From contig NZ_JAIRBM010000002.1 of the NCBI RefSeq assembly GCF_020089865.1, forward strand, positions 62,001-126,000: 64,000 nt of DNA, in the 5' to 3' direction. The translations under genes were made by a program, and so were the position numbers. This DNA comes from Microvirga puerhi. GTDB lineage: Bacteria > Pseudomonadota > Alphaproteobacteria > Rhizobiales > Beijerinckiaceae. This document shows, in pieces, positions 48,118 to 56,794 of this stretch (positions within the stretch are counted from its first letter, which is position 1; every line of letters begins with the position of its first letter). The notes beneath the pieces are model-generated. The model was not told the DNA's origin and searched no databases. It saw nothing but the letters and a program-made list of their open reading frames with translations.

Positions 48118-48984
48118 ATGACGGTCATCAGTCCGGAGTATTCGCTCGATCCTGATCAGCGTGCCGCAGGCGACGTGACGCATTTCTGGCGGGTGCCGCG
48201 CCATCGCGGCCTCGAATGCCTGCGCGCGATCTTCCGGCGCCATGCCTATGCCCGCCACAGCCACGAGACCTATGCGATCGCGGCGGTTTCGTCCGGCTGC
48301 GAGACGTTCTACTACCGGGGCGAGCAACACTATGCCGCCCCCGGCACGGTCGCGGTGGTTTGCCCCGACGAGATCCACGATGGTGCGCCCTACGGCGACG
48401 GTTTCGAATACAGGACGTTCTATCCGTCCGCGGAGCTGATGCGAGAGATTGCCGAGGACGTGACCGGCCGACCGATCTTCTCCCCGCCTTGGTTCGCCCG
48501 GGCAGTTATTCCGGATCCGGAATTGGCCCAGGCCCATGCGCAGCTTCATGCCTGCCTGTGTCACGACGATGTGCGGACGTCGGAGATGGAGCAGGACGTC
48601 CGGCTCGTGGAATACCTCTCCGTCCTCATCGCCCGATGGGCGGATGTCGATGCGCCTCGGCCGGCCCGCTATGGGCCGAAGGGTATTGCCCGGGTTCGGG
48701 ACTATCTCGACGCCCACCTTGGGCAGGAGGCGGAGCTCTCGGACCTGGCGGTCATGGCGGGGCTGTCGCGCAGTCATTTCATCCGTGCCTTCCAGAAGGA
48801 AACCGGGTTGACGCCGCACGCCTATCTTCTCGACCGGCGATTCCGCGCGGCGCGGCGTCTGCTGGAGCGGGGCGAGATCCCGAGCGCCGTTGCAGCCACC
48901 TGCGGCTTTTTCGACCAGAGTCATCTCAATCGGGTCTTCAAGGCCCGCATGGGCATCACGCCGGGCGCCTACCGGGCCGCCTGA
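48118..48984 (+). CDS. AraC-family transcriptional regulator
   Basis: 288 aa: an N-terminal cupin-like ligand/dimer domain (RHSHETYAIAAVSSGCETFY, VVCPDEIHDG) and a C-terminal double HTH (LSDLAVMAGLSRSHFIRAF, AVAATCGFFDQSHLNRVFKA). It directly precedes azlCD on the same strand with a 63-bp gap, and this gene pair is commonly found with AzlCD transporters, so it may activate them in response to an amino acid. Ligand unknown. Confidence 0.9.
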   Translation: MTVISPEYSLDPDQRAAGDVTHFWRVPRHRGLECLRAIFRRHAYARHSHETYAIAAVSSGCETFYYRGEQHYAAPGTVAVVCPDEIHDGAPYGDGFEYRTFYPSAELMREIAEDVTGRPIFSPPWFARAVIPDPELAQAHAQLHACLCHDDVRTSEMEQDVRLVEYLSVLIARWADVDAPRPARYGPKGIARVRDYLDAHLGQEAELSDLAVMAGLSRSHFIRAFQKETGLTPHAYLLDRRFRAARRLLERGEIPSAVAATCGFFDQSHLNRVFKARMGITPGAYRAA

Positions 48985-49047
48985 ACGAGACTTTCATCCA
49001 AGACGCGCCGTGTCCTTTCCGGCATAAGGGCCGAAACGGATACGACC

Positions 49048-49758
49048 ATGGATCAACCCAATCCTCTCAAGACCTCCTATCGACGCGACGCCAGGGCGGG
49101 GCTGCGCGACATTGCGCCCGCAGCGATCGCCGCCATCCCGATCGGCCTTCTCTTCGGCGCCGTCGCTATCACCAAGGGGCTTTCTCCGGCCGAGGTGGCG
49201 CTGATGTCCGCGCTTGTCTTCGCGGGCGGGGCGCAATTCGCTGCCATCGAGAGCTGGGTCAGTCCGGCGCCGATTCTTGCGCTTGCCTTCGGCACGTTCC
49301 TCATCAACGTGCGGCACGTGCTGATGGGAGCCTCGCTGTCTCCCAAGATAGGGCTGAGTAGAACCGAGAAATTCGTCGGCTTCTTCTTCATGACGGACGA
49401 GTCGTGGGCTCTGTCGGAGCGTCGAGCCCTCGACCGGCCGGTGACCGGCGCCTATTGGGCAGCGATGGCGGTCACGCTCTATGCGAACTGGGTCGTCTCG
49501 ACGACGCTTGGAGCCGTCCTCGGCTCTTTCCTGGGCGATCCAGCGCGGTTCGGAGCGGATTTCGCCTTCACGGCGCTCTTTATCGGCCTCGTCGCGGGCT
49601 TCGGGCGCAGCCGGGTCACGCTGGTGACGGTGGGCGTCAGCGCCGCGGTCTCGGCCCTTGTCCATCATTTCATCGGCGCACCCTGGCATGTGGCCTCCGG
49701 TGCGCTTGCGGGAATTGCCGCCGCCTATCTGGCGGCCGGGAAGGATGCTCGGTCATGA
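49048..49758 (+). CDS. azlC: AzlC-family branched-chain amino acid exporter subunit
   Basis: 236-aa membrane protein of the AzlC family, the large subunit of an export system for branched-chain amino acids or analogues. About seven hydrophobic segments; family segments are GLLFGAVAITKGLSPAEVAL, FAGGAQFAAIESWV and FLINVRHVLMGASLSPKIG. It overlaps azlD by 4 bp (ATGA). Confidence 0.9.
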   Translation: MDQPNPLKTSYRRDARAGLRDIAPAAIAAIPIGLLFGAVAITKGLSPAEVALMSALVFAGGAQFAAIESWVSPAPILALAFGTFLINVRHVLMGASLSPKIGLSRTEKFVGFFFMTDESWALSERRALDRPVTGAYWAAMAVTLYANWVVSTTLGAVLGSFLGDPARFGADFAFTALFIGLVAGFGRSRVTLVTVGVSAAVSALVHHFIGAPWHVASGALAGIAAAYLAAGKDARS

Positions 49759-50054
49759 GCATGGATACGACCACCCTTCTCGCCATCCTCGCCATGGCGG
49801 TGGTGACTTACTTCACCCGTGTCGCAGGTCTGCTGGTTGCGGATCGACTGGCGCTGACCGGTCGTGCCAAGGCCGCTTTCGATGCCATTCCACCGGCCGT
49901 GCTCGTCGCCGTGATTGCGCCGACCGCGCTCACGACCGGATGGGCGGAGGCCCTGGCTGCAGCGATCACGGCCTTCGTAGCCTTCCGCCTGCCGCTTCTC
50001 GCGACAATCATCGTGGGCGTCGTGTCCGTCGTGGTGCTGCGACATTTCATGTGA
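49755..50054 (+). CDS. azlD: AzlD-family branched-chain amino acid exporter subunit
   Basis: 99-aa small membrane partner of AzlC with three or four helices (AILAMAVVTYFTRVAGLLVA, then RAKAAFDAIPPAVLVAVIAP). The ATGA overlap with azlC fits obligate co-expression; AzlC and AzlD homologues form a two-component exporter. Start at 49755 is fixed by this overlap; longer in-frame starts lie inside azlC. Confidence 0.9.
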   Translation: MSMDTTTLLAILAMAVVTYFTRVAGLLVADRLALTGRAKAAFDAIPPAVLVAVIAPTALTTGWAEALAAAITAFVAFRLPLLATIIVGVVSVVVLRHFM

Positions 50055-50062
50055 TGCAGCGT

Positions 50063-50204
50063 GTCATTCCGGGGCCGCGTAGCGGCCCCCGGAACCCATA
50101 ATCGCCAGCCGTCCAGAATAGATCGCAACGGTAACCGCTGCATTCTATCCAGCTAAGCCAGTGGTTATGGGTTCCGGGCTTGCCTAAAGGCAACCCGGAA
50201 TGAC
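50063..50204. repeat. Intergenic hairpin repeat, copy 2 (about 142 bp)
   Basis: Same layout as the element at 5128: begins GTCATTCCGGG, inner GGAACCCATAA and TTATGGGTTCC, ends CCCGGAATGAC, with terminal hairpins (GGGGCCGC/GCGGCCCC). It sits between the convergent azlD and aminopeptidase genes and could terminate both. The middle sequence differs from the other copies. Confidence 0.85.
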
Positions 50205-50223
50205 GGTAGTGTCGGGATAAGCC

Positions 50224-52044
50224 TCAGTTCAGAGGCCTCGTCGCCTGCTCGAACCAATCCCGCGTCTCGCCCGAGAGCTGCGGGCCGATCTTCTCGCGGA
50301 CCTGCGCATGATAGTTGTCGAGCCACGCGACCTCATCGGCGGTCAGCAGCGACGGTTCGATGAGGCGCAGGTCGATGGGCGAGAAGGTCAGCGTCTCGAA
50401 GCCGAACATCTCCCGGTCGCCGCCCGGAATCGTGCGTGGCTCCACGAGGATCAGGTTCTCGATGCGGATACCGTAATCGCCCTTCTTGTAGAAGCCCGGT
50501 TCGTTGGACAACATCATGCCGGCCTCGAGAGCCGTGGTTCCCGTCTTGGCGATGCGCTGCGGGCCCTCGTGCACCGACAGATAGCTGCCGATGCCGTGGC
50601 CGGTCCCGTGGTCGAAATCGAGGCCCGCCTCCCAAAGAGGCTGACGGGCGAACGAGTCGATCTGCGCACCGCTCGTCCCTTTCGGGAAGACGCAGCGGGC
50701 GATGGCGATATGGCCCTTCAGGACACGCGTAAAGCGGTCCTTCATTTCGGCGGTAGGCTCGCCGACGATGATCGTGCGGGTGATGTCCGTCGTGCCGTCT
50801 TCGTATTGCGCGCCGGAATCGATCAGGAAGATCTGGTTGATCGCGATCGGGCGATTGCTCGACTTCGTCACCCGGTAATGAGGCAGGGCGGCGTTCGGCC
50901 CTGCTCCGGAAATTGACGGAAAGGAGACGTTCTTCAAAGCGCCCGTCTCGGCCCTGAAGGCTTCGAGCGCCTCGACGGCGTCGATTTCTGTCAGCTTCCC
51001 CTTCGGGGCCTCCCGGTCGAGCCAGGCGAGGAAATGTGCCACCGCGACACCGTCGCGAAGATGCGCCGAGCGTGAACCGGCAATTTCCGCCTGATTCTTC
51101 ACGGCCTTCATGAGGCTGATCGGGTCGGCACCGACATCGACCGTGCCGCCTGCGGCTTCGATCCGCCTGATCAGCGCAACCGCGCCCGTTGCGGCATCGA
51201 TGCGGACTTTTTCCTTGTCCGTGCCGAGCGTATCGAGGGCTCCGAGAAAATCCTTGATGTCGACGAAATCGGCAAGATCGCCGACGGCCGCGCCAGCCTC
51301 GTTCGTCATCTTGGCCGGATCGAAGAAGAGCTGGGCGCGGCCCTTCTTCGGCAGAATGGCGTAGCCGAGCGGGAGAGGCGTATGGCCGACATCGCCGCCG
51401 CGGAGATTGAACGTCCAGGCGAGGTTGTGAGGGTCGGAAATGACGAGGGCGTCGAGCTTGGCTTCCGCCATCTTGGCACGCACGCGCTCAAGTTTCGCCT
51501 CGGCGGTTTCGCCGGCATAGGCGAGGGGGTGCGGCCGGACGTGCGCCTGCGGCGGGGCAGGGCGATCGATCCAGATCACGTCCACGAGATTCATCTCGAC
51601 CGGGGCGAGCTTGGCGCCAGCACGGGCAACGGCCTGCTTTAGCCGCTTTAGGCCGTCGCTGGTGTGAAGCCACGGATCGTAGGCAAAAACGGCACCCGCC
51701 GGTAGGTTCTCGGCCAGCCAGTCCTCGGGCGAGGTCTCAGCCAAGGGAACGGGTGTGATGACCGTGGTATCGACTTGCTCCGCCGCCTGCACGGTATAGC
51801 GGCCGTCGATCACGAGCGCCGCCTTGTCCTGGAGAATGATCGCCGTGCCGGCAGAGCCCGTGAAGCCGGTGAGCCAGGCCAACCGCTCGGCACTTTTCGG
51901 CACATACTCGCCCTGGTGCTCGTCGGCGCGTGGAACGATGAAGCCGTCATAGCCGCGGCGCGACAGCTCCGTGCGCAACTTCGCGATCCGCTCGGGACCT
52001 TGGGCGGGAGAGGTGGAATCGTCAAAACTCTGGAAGCGGGCCAT
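50224..52044 (-). CDS. Xaa-Pro aminopeptidase (M24B, aminopeptidase P family)
   Basis: Removes N-terminal residues preceding proline. 606 aa, the long eukaryote-like form with two creatinase N-domains (RIAKLRTELSRRGYDGFIVP and a second unit ~150-290) and the pita-bread domain. Dimetal ligands are in DSGAQYEDGTTDITRT (two Asp), HGTGHGIGSYLSVHEGP (His) and NEPGFYKKGDYGIRIEN (two Glu). ATG 52044 gives the normal N-terminus MARFQSFDD; the longer frame upstream runs into repeat-like non-coding DNA. The upstream gene is another proline-specific peptidase. Confidence 0.93.
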   Translation of the reverse strand: MARFQSFDDSTSPAQGPERIAKLRTELSRRGYDGFIVPRADEHQGEYVPKSAERLAWLTGFTGSAGTAIILQDKAALVIDGRYTVQAAEQVDTTVITPVPLAETSPEDWLAENLPAGAVFAYDPWLHTSDGLKRLKQAVARAGAKLAPVEMNLVDVIWIDRPAPPQAHVRPHPLAYAGETAEAKLERVRAKMAEAKLDALVISDPHNLAWTFNLRGGDVGHTPLPLGYAILPKKGRAQLFFDPAKMTNEAGAAVGDLADFVDIKDFLGALDTLGTDKEKVRIDAATGAVALIRRIEAAGGTVDVGADPISLMKAVKNQAEIAGSRSAHLRDGVAVAHFLAWLDREAPKGKLTEIDAVEALEAFRAETGALKNVSFPSISGAGPNAALPHYRVTKSSNRPIAINQIFLIDSGAQYEDGTTDITRTIIVGEPTAEMKDRFTRVLKGHIAIARCVFPKGTSGAQIDSFARQPLWEAGLDFDHGTGHGIGSYLSVHEGPQRIAKTGTTALEAGMMLSNEPGFYKKGDYGIRIENLILVEPRTIPGGDREMFGFETLTFSPIDLRLIEPSLLTADEVAWLDNYHAQVREKIGPQLSGETRDWFEQATRPLN

Positions 52045-52087
52045 ACGATACGAAAACCGATCTCTGGAGAATACAGGCGGGCGACAC

Positions 52088-52107
52088 GCTAGAGCGGTTT
52101 CAACCGC
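52088..52107. repeat. Short GCTAGAGCGGTT repeat with hairpin
   Basis: GCTAGAGCGGTT at 52088-52099 forms a GCGGTT/AACCGC hairpin with the next bases. The same 12-mer recurs in the opposite orientation at 54786-54797. It lies between two minus-strand peptidase genes. Such short AGAGCGGTT repeats are common between genes in related genomes. Confidence 0.5.
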
Positions 52108-52166
52108 AACGGAACTGGTCGCGGTTGCCGCATCACGGATTTTTTCGGCTGGTCGGTGGGGCCGTT

Positions 52167-53120
52167 TCACGCAAAGCGGCTCGTCGCGGCAACGATGCAC
52201 TCGGTCATGCCAGGGTCTCGTGCATCATGTCCGGCTTCGCCGACGACGATCAATTCGCTGCCGGGCCAGTGTTGCTGAAGCTGCCAGGGCACGATGAGGG
52301 GGCCGCCGATGTCCAGCCGGCCATGGATCAGAAATCCCGGGATCCCTGCCAGGCGGTTTGTCTCCCGCAACAGGATTCCATCCTCGAGCCATCCCTTGTG
52401 GCGCCAGTAATGGGTCACCAGCCGCGCGAAGCCGAGCCGAAAGGCCGGATCCTCGTATCGGGGGTGAGGTTTGTGATCGGGATGCACCGCGACGAGCGCC
52501 ATCTCCCAATCGCACCAATCCCGTGCCGCCTTTTCGTGGATGTTGGGGGCCGGATGCATGAGGAGGCGGTGATAGGCTTCGACGAGACTGCCTGTGCGTT
52601 CTGCCTCGGGCAGGTTGTCACGAAAGCGCGCCCAGGCCCCTGGAAAGAAGACTCCAACCCCGCGGGTAATCCAGTCGATCTCCCAGGCGGTGGTGGTGGC
52701 GACGCTGAAGAGGATCAGCTCGCTCACTTGGTCTGGATGGCGTTCGGCATAAGCGAGGGCGAGGGTCGAGCCCCAGGATCCGCCCAACACCAGCCATCGT
52801 TCGATGCCGAGGCTCTGCCGCAGCCGTTCGATATCGGCGAGAAGGTGAGGCGTGGTGTTGGCGCTGAGGTCGGCGTTCGGAAGGCTTGCATGAGGCGTGC
52901 TGCGTCCGCACCCGCGCTGGTCGAACAGAACGATGCGGTAGGATTCTGGATCGAAGTACCGGCGTGCATTGACGGTGCAGCCGGAGCCAGGTCCGCCATG
53001 GAGGACGAGGGCCGGCTTTCCACCTGGGTTTCCGCACGTCTCCCAGTAGATGCGATGGCCATCCCCGACATCGAGCATGCCTGATTCGTGAGGTTCGATG
53101 GGCGGATATAGATAGGGCAT
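52167..53120 (-). CDS. pip: Proline iminopeptidase (S33, alpha/beta hydrolase)
   Basis: Releases N-terminal proline from peptides in the cytoplasm. 317 aa; oxyanion segment VLHGGPGSGCTVNARRYF, the nucleophile elbow GGSWGSTLALAYAERHP (catalytic Ser), and C-terminal GEAGHDARDPG carrying the His. Full length for the family (E. coli-like PIPs ~313). It is 122 bp upstream of the aminopeptidase P gene on the same strand; the two proline peptidases together suggest use of proline-rich peptides. Confidence 0.95.
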   Translation of the reverse strand: MPYLYPPIEPHESGMLDVGDGHRIYWETCGNPGGKPALVLHGGPGSGCTVNARRYFDPESYRIVLFDQRGCGRSTPHASLPNADLSANTTPHLLADIERLRQSLGIERWLVLGGSWGSTLALAYAERHPDQVSELILFSVATTTAWEIDWITRGVGVFFPGAWARFRDNLPEAERTGSLVEAYHRLLMHPAPNIHEKAARDWCDWEMALVAVHPDHKPHPRYEDPAFRLGFARLVTHYWRHKGWLEDGILLRETNRLAGIPGFLIHGRLDIGGPLIVPWQLQQHWPGSELIVVGEAGHDARDPGMTECIVAATSRFA

Positions 53121-53348
53121 GGTCTAGAACCTCGGAAGCCTCTCTACCGGCTCGTGAACGGGAGATTTCGTGATGCTCAGCGCAATGCAGGCATTCTCAA
53201 GAAAAACCAAGTCCCGGTCTGCGTGGAAGTCTTTAAGGCAATCCTCTGTCGGGAATGCCTAAACATGACGCGAATTGCACCCGATTTGCGCACGTGATGC
53301 ATACAGGGTGGCTTTTACTTATTTTGAACTGCAAAAACGTCATGGCTC

Positions 53349-53364
53349 ACATGCTTTTGCATGT
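53349..53364. other. Inverted repeat upstream of a small-gene pair
   Basis: ACATGC-TTTT-GCATGT, a 6+4+6 inverted repeat about 92 bp before the first small gene. The 335-bp gap (53121-53455) holds no other gene or RNA that I can recognise; it is the natural promoter region for the small genes and for pip on the other strand. Confidence 0.35.
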
Positions 53365-53455
53365 CTCCTCAAGCAGGTCGAGCGAACTTAGCTATAGGGC
53401 AACGACATAACGAGGAACGTCGAAGGGTCATCACACCAACTTGGGAGATGAACCT

Positions 53456-53677
53456 ATGGCCACCGCCACTCTTGTCCCCGCTGCAAGCGTCGGGACGTTG
53501 TCCCTCAATCTCGGTCTTCATGCCAGGCGCTTCATCAACGCGCTGATGGTCAGCCGAGCCTTCTCCGCCGAACGAATGCTGCGCCCGCACGGCGACACCC
53601 TCAAGGAACTCGCGTCACGTCATGGTCGGGCTTCAATGAACCTGACTCCTGACGCGTTCCTGCCGTTCAAGCTGTAA
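53456..53677 (+). CDS. Small hypothetical protein, 73 aa
   Basis: 73-aa protein of no family I recognise. ATG 53456 has GGGAG 8 nt upstream; an in-frame TTG at 53441 is less likely. The product is soluble, slightly basic, with an amphipathic middle (NLGLHARRFINALMVSRAF) and no cysteines. Its stop merges into AAGGAG, the ribosome-binding site of the next, even smaller gene, so the two are a translationally linked pair. Good Shine-Dalgarno signals support both being real. Confidence 0.6.
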   Translation: MATATLVPAASVGTLSLNLGLHARRFINALMVSRAFSAERMLRPHGDTLKELASRHGRASMNLTPDAFLPFKL

Positions 53678-53688
53678 GGAGAAGACCG

Positions 53689-53793
53689 ATGATCATTATC
53701 ACCATCCTCAAGGCCGCTCACGACATCTACGTTGAGGCTCGGGCCCTCCGCAGGACACTGGCCAAGCGCTATCCGAACATCTCGTCGGAGTAA
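53689..53793 (+). CDS. Very small hypothetical protein, 34 aa
   Basis: 34-aa product (MIIITILKAAHDIYVEARAL, then a basic tail RRTLAKRYPNISSE). AAGGAG at 53676-53681 lies 7 nt before the ATG, an ideal ribosome-binding site. Sequence suggests one amphipathic helix with a hydrophobic start and an Arg/Lys-rich end. It overlaps the convergent 3' end of prmA by 25 bp. Short helical proteins with basic tails and unknown roles are frequent in Rhizobiales; function unknown. Confidence 0.55.
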   Translation: MIIITILKAAHDIYVEARALRRTLAKRYPNISSE

Positions 53794-54719
53794 GGATCGA
53801 AGTGGCGGGGCTGCGGATGCGCGCCGCCCCGCTTCATTACGAGGGCAACCCAGCCCTCGCGGTCGTAGCGCCGCTCCAGATGCCAGCCTTGCGCCTCGTA
53901 GGCGGAGAGGACGCCCGGCACGTCGCGCCCGAGCAGTCCCGACAAGATCAGCGTGCCGTTTCGCGATGCCACGCGGGCGATCGAAGGAGCTAGAAGGCGC
54001 AGCGGCTTTGCCAGGATATTGGCGAAGATCAGGTCGAAATGGCCTGGCCGGTTGGCTAGGCCATTTTGTACGCCTGCACCGACATAGAGCTTCATCCAGG
54101 GATGAATCCCGTTCAGGCGGGCATTCTCATGCGCGACGCGGATCGCCTCGGGGTCGATATCTCCCGCAACCACTGGGCGCTTGAGGACCTTCGCCGCGGC
54201 GAAAGCCAGGATGCCTGTTCCCGTTCCCACATCAAGCACGTTGCGCGGCTTGCGCCGTTTCAGTTCGTCCACGAAGGCGAGAAGGCAGCTCTTGGTCGTG
54301 CCGTGATGGCCTGTGCCGAAGGCGAGAGCGGCCTCGATCTCAATCGACAGATCATTGGGCCGCCGTGTCTCGCGATCATGGGCGCCGTGAACGAGAATGC
54401 GCCCGGCGCGGACCGGGTTGAGCCCTTCCAGAGACGCCTTCACCCAATCCTGCTGCGCGAGAGGAAGAAAGACGCCTTCATCCGCCTGCCCACCGACGAC
54501 TGGCCGGAGCAGATCGCGGATTGCCGTCTCGTTCGGCTCGCGAGCGAAATAGGCTTCCAGGAGCCAAGGCCCGTCCTCCTCCGTCTCGAAAGCCGCAACG
54601 GCGGTTTCCGTCGGATCGAAGATCTCGCCGATCAGTTCCGTCATGGCGCGGGCTGAGCGTTCGTCCGTGGTGATCCGGAAGATGTGGGTGGGACGGTTGG
54701 GGTGAAGTCCTTCGAGCAT
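53769..54719 (-). CDS. prmA: Ribosomal protein L11 methyltransferase PrmA
   Basis: Trimethylates L11 at several positions. 316 aa: N-terminal L11-binding domain (HIFRITTDERSARAMTELIG), then IEIEAALAFGTGHHGTTKSC and the SAM motif VLDVGTGTGILAFAAAKVL followed by DLIFANILAKPLRLLAPSIA, both typical of PrmA. ATG 54719 is chosen (MLEGLHPNRPTHIF); longer in-frame sequence overlaps repeat-like DNA upstream. It follows the cyclase gene on the same strand with a 113-bp gap. Confidence 0.95.
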   Translation of the reverse strand: MLEGLHPNRPTHIFRITTDERSARAMTELIGEIFDPTETAVAAFETEEDGPWLLEAYFAREPNETAIRDLLRPVVGGQADEGVFLPLAQQDWVKASLEGLNPVRAGRILVHGAHDRETRRPNDLSIEIEAALAFGTGHHGTTKSCLLAFVDELKRRKPRNVLDVGTGTGILAFAAAKVLKRPVVAGDIDPEAIRVAHENARLNGIHPWMKLYVGAGVQNGLANRPGHFDLIFANILAKPLRLLAPSIARVASRNGTLILSGLLGRDVPGVLSAYEAQGWHLERRYDREGWVALVMKRGGAHPQPRHFDPYSDEMFG

Positions 54720-54754
54720 GAGACCGCTTGATGCATTCCTGGAAGAGACGGGAG

Positions 54755-54770
54755 CCGCCTCAAGAGGCGG
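54755..54770. other. 16-bp inverted repeat before prmA
   Basis: CCGCCTC-AA-GAGGCGG, perfect arms with a 2-nt centre, 36 bp upstream of the prmA start on the minus strand. No T-run. Operator or mRNA stem; not resolved. Confidence 0.35.
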
Positions 54771-54785
54771 TTGTCCATCGGTGTG

Positions 54786-54797
54786 AACCGCTCTAGC
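54786..54797 (-). repeat. Short GCTAGAGCGGTT repeat, second copy
   Basis: AACCGCTCTAGC on the plus strand is the reverse complement of the 12-mer at 52088-52099. It lies in the gap between the cyclase and prmA genes. Confidence 0.45.
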
Positions 54798-54832
54798 ACC
54801 TCGCGGCGCCCGGGTCACCCGCCCGTCGGCTC

Positions 54833-56521
54833 TCAGGTCAAAGCCACGGCCACGGGCGTCGTGACGCTGGCAATGACCACACGATTGCGGCCGGTGCTCT
54901 TGGCCTCGTAGAGACCGATATCCGCCCGTTCGAAGACATCCTGGATGTCGCGATCAGCGTCGCTGGCGAGCGCACCGCCGACGCTGACGGTAACGGACAG
55001 CGTCCGGCCGTGATGGACCGGGCGAAGTCGCTCCACGGCAGAGCGGATCTGTCGTGCGATGATCTGAACGCTTTCACGGCTTGTATCACGCAGCAGGACG
55101 ACGAATTCCTCCCCGCCGAAGCGACAGACCGTATCGGTCGACCTGAGCTGCCGCGTCAGGGCCTCGCCGATCGCCCGGATCACCTCGTCGCCGGCGGCGT
55201 GGCCGTAGGTGTCATTGACCCTCTTGAAATGATCAATATCCACGATCAGCACGGCGAGAAGCCGGTCGAACTGCTTGAACTGGGCGAAGGCTTCCTCTCC
55301 CAGGATATCGAAGCCGCGGCGGTTGAGAAGACCGGAGAGGGCATCGGTCTCGGCCAGACGTGTGAGCGTCAAGACTTCCTGCTCCCGCAGGGTGGAGACC
55401 TCCAGGACCCGCTTCTCCGCAGCGCCGGCGCGGCGAACGAGAGAGCGAAGGACCGCCGACAGGCGGACAATCTCCCGGGATCCTGTCCCGATAGGGGGAA
55501 GCGACACGGTCGGATCGCGACCAATCTTGTCGGTTGCGGCGATGATCGCCTGAAGAGGCTTGGAGACGCCCTGCGCGATGAACAGCGCAAAAAGGATTCC
55601 GAGCAGGGCGACCACGACGCAGAGGCCGAGGATGGTCCAGACGGCACTGCGCGCCGCCGTGAACGCCACATTGTCCTCCTGCCGCGAGATGGTGATCCAT
55701 CCGAGGCCCGGATAGTCCCGATAGCCTTGGGAAATGGCGAAGCCGGTCAGCATTTTGTCATGTCCGTCGCCCAGCTCGAAGCAGCCGCTACCGTACTCCT
55801 TCATCCGTGCGATGAGCGTATCGGGAAGCGGCTTGGTCGTCCCCTCCGGCCCGAGAAGGACCGATCCGTCGCGCGCAAGGATCCAGATCGCTTCCGGTCT
55901 GACGATGCCACGTCGATTAAGGAGGATCTCAAGGCGCTCACGGGCCCAGTCCCAGTTGAGATGAGCACCGATGACGCCGATGAGCTTGCCGTTTTCGTCG
56001 TGAACGGGGGCCGAGAAATCCACGAAACGCGAGGGTTCATCCGATGAAGATGGGTGGAGAAGCTGATCGAGCAGCTTGGCTTCATGCACGTCCCCCACAT
56101 AGGGTGCCTTCAGGCCCTCCTGGAACCATGGCTGTTCAGCGGCGGAAGCTCCTTCGAGAACACCTCGCGTCGATGCCTGGACTGTTCCATCCGGCGTGGC
56201 GAAGCCGATCCAGCTGTAATCGGGATAGGTCGCCTGGAGTTGCTCCAGGACCTGGCGGATGCTGTCGGGCTCACGGGTCCAGATCCCCTGGAGAGGACGC
56301 AGGCTGGCGATGTTGCGGATCTCCCGGTAACGCTCCGCCATACCGCGATCGAGGATGGCCGCCAGGGTCGAAGCCGTCTCCTCGGAATCGGCCATGATCT
56401 CTTGTTTCGTCCGCTCAAAGGCGATGTAGGACGCGCCGAAGGCCGCAACGCTGACGAGGACGAGACACAGCAGGCCGACAAGGAAGGTGATCTGCTGTCG
56501 CAGGGAAAGGCGGCGCATCAT
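54833..56521 (-). CDS. Membrane diguanylate cyclase with periplasmic sensor domain
   Basis: Makes cyclic-di-GMP. 562 aa: membrane helix (ITFLVGLLCLVLVSVAAFGA), a periplasmic Cache/PDC-like sensor (residues ~35-275), a second helix (LGLCVVVALLGILFALFIAQ), HAMP (~300-355) and GGDEF domain with the active loop G469-G-E-E-F473 (CRFGGEEFVVLL). An RxxD inhibitory-site motif is not obvious before it. Start chosen at the first of two ATGs (56521/56518) giving a normal N-terminus; an ATG at 56551 is possible. Divergent from the dehydrogenase gene. Confidence 0.9.
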   Translation of the reverse strand: MMRRLSLRQQITFLVGLLCLVLVSVAAFGASYIAFERTKQEIMADSEETASTLAAILDRGMAERYREIRNIASLRPLQGIWTREPDSIRQVLEQLQATYPDYSWIGFATPDGTVQASTRGVLEGASAAEQPWFQEGLKAPYVGDVHEAKLLDQLLHPSSSDEPSRFVDFSAPVHDENGKLIGVIGAHLNWDWARERLEILLNRRGIVRPEAIWILARDGSVLLGPEGTTKPLPDTLIARMKEYGSGCFELGDGHDKMLTGFAISQGYRDYPGLGWITISRQEDNVAFTAARSAVWTILGLCVVVALLGILFALFIAQGVSKPLQAIIAATDKIGRDPTVSLPPIGTGSREIVRLSAVLRSLVRRAGAAEKRVLEVSTLREQEVLTLTRLAETDALSGLLNRRGFDILGEEAFAQFKQFDRLLAVLIVDIDHFKRVNDTYGHAAGDEVIRAIGEALTRQLRSTDTVCRFGGEEFVVLLRDTSRESVQIIARQIRSAVERLRPVHHGRTLSVTVSVGGALASDADRDIQDVFERADIGLYEAKSTGRNRVVIASVTTPVAVALT

Positions 56522-56794
56522 GATGAAAGACGAGCTCCCAACAGATTCCATTCCGGAAGCTGGGCCAGTTTCATGCCGTCGATCTCTCCTTCGACGAGGC
56601 TCGACATAGCATCCTTTTCGTACGCGCAAAACCCAGGCTGTGCTTGGAAAAAGGTCCTGCAGCAGCGGAATATCGTCGCGTTCTTCCGCGATTCAGCTTT
56701 GCGGAACCGGCTGAAGATCGGTCCGTTGTGCCCTCGTCCGGCCTGGGCACGCGATGACCCCTCCAGGCCACTATATCTCAACAGGAGTTCGACC

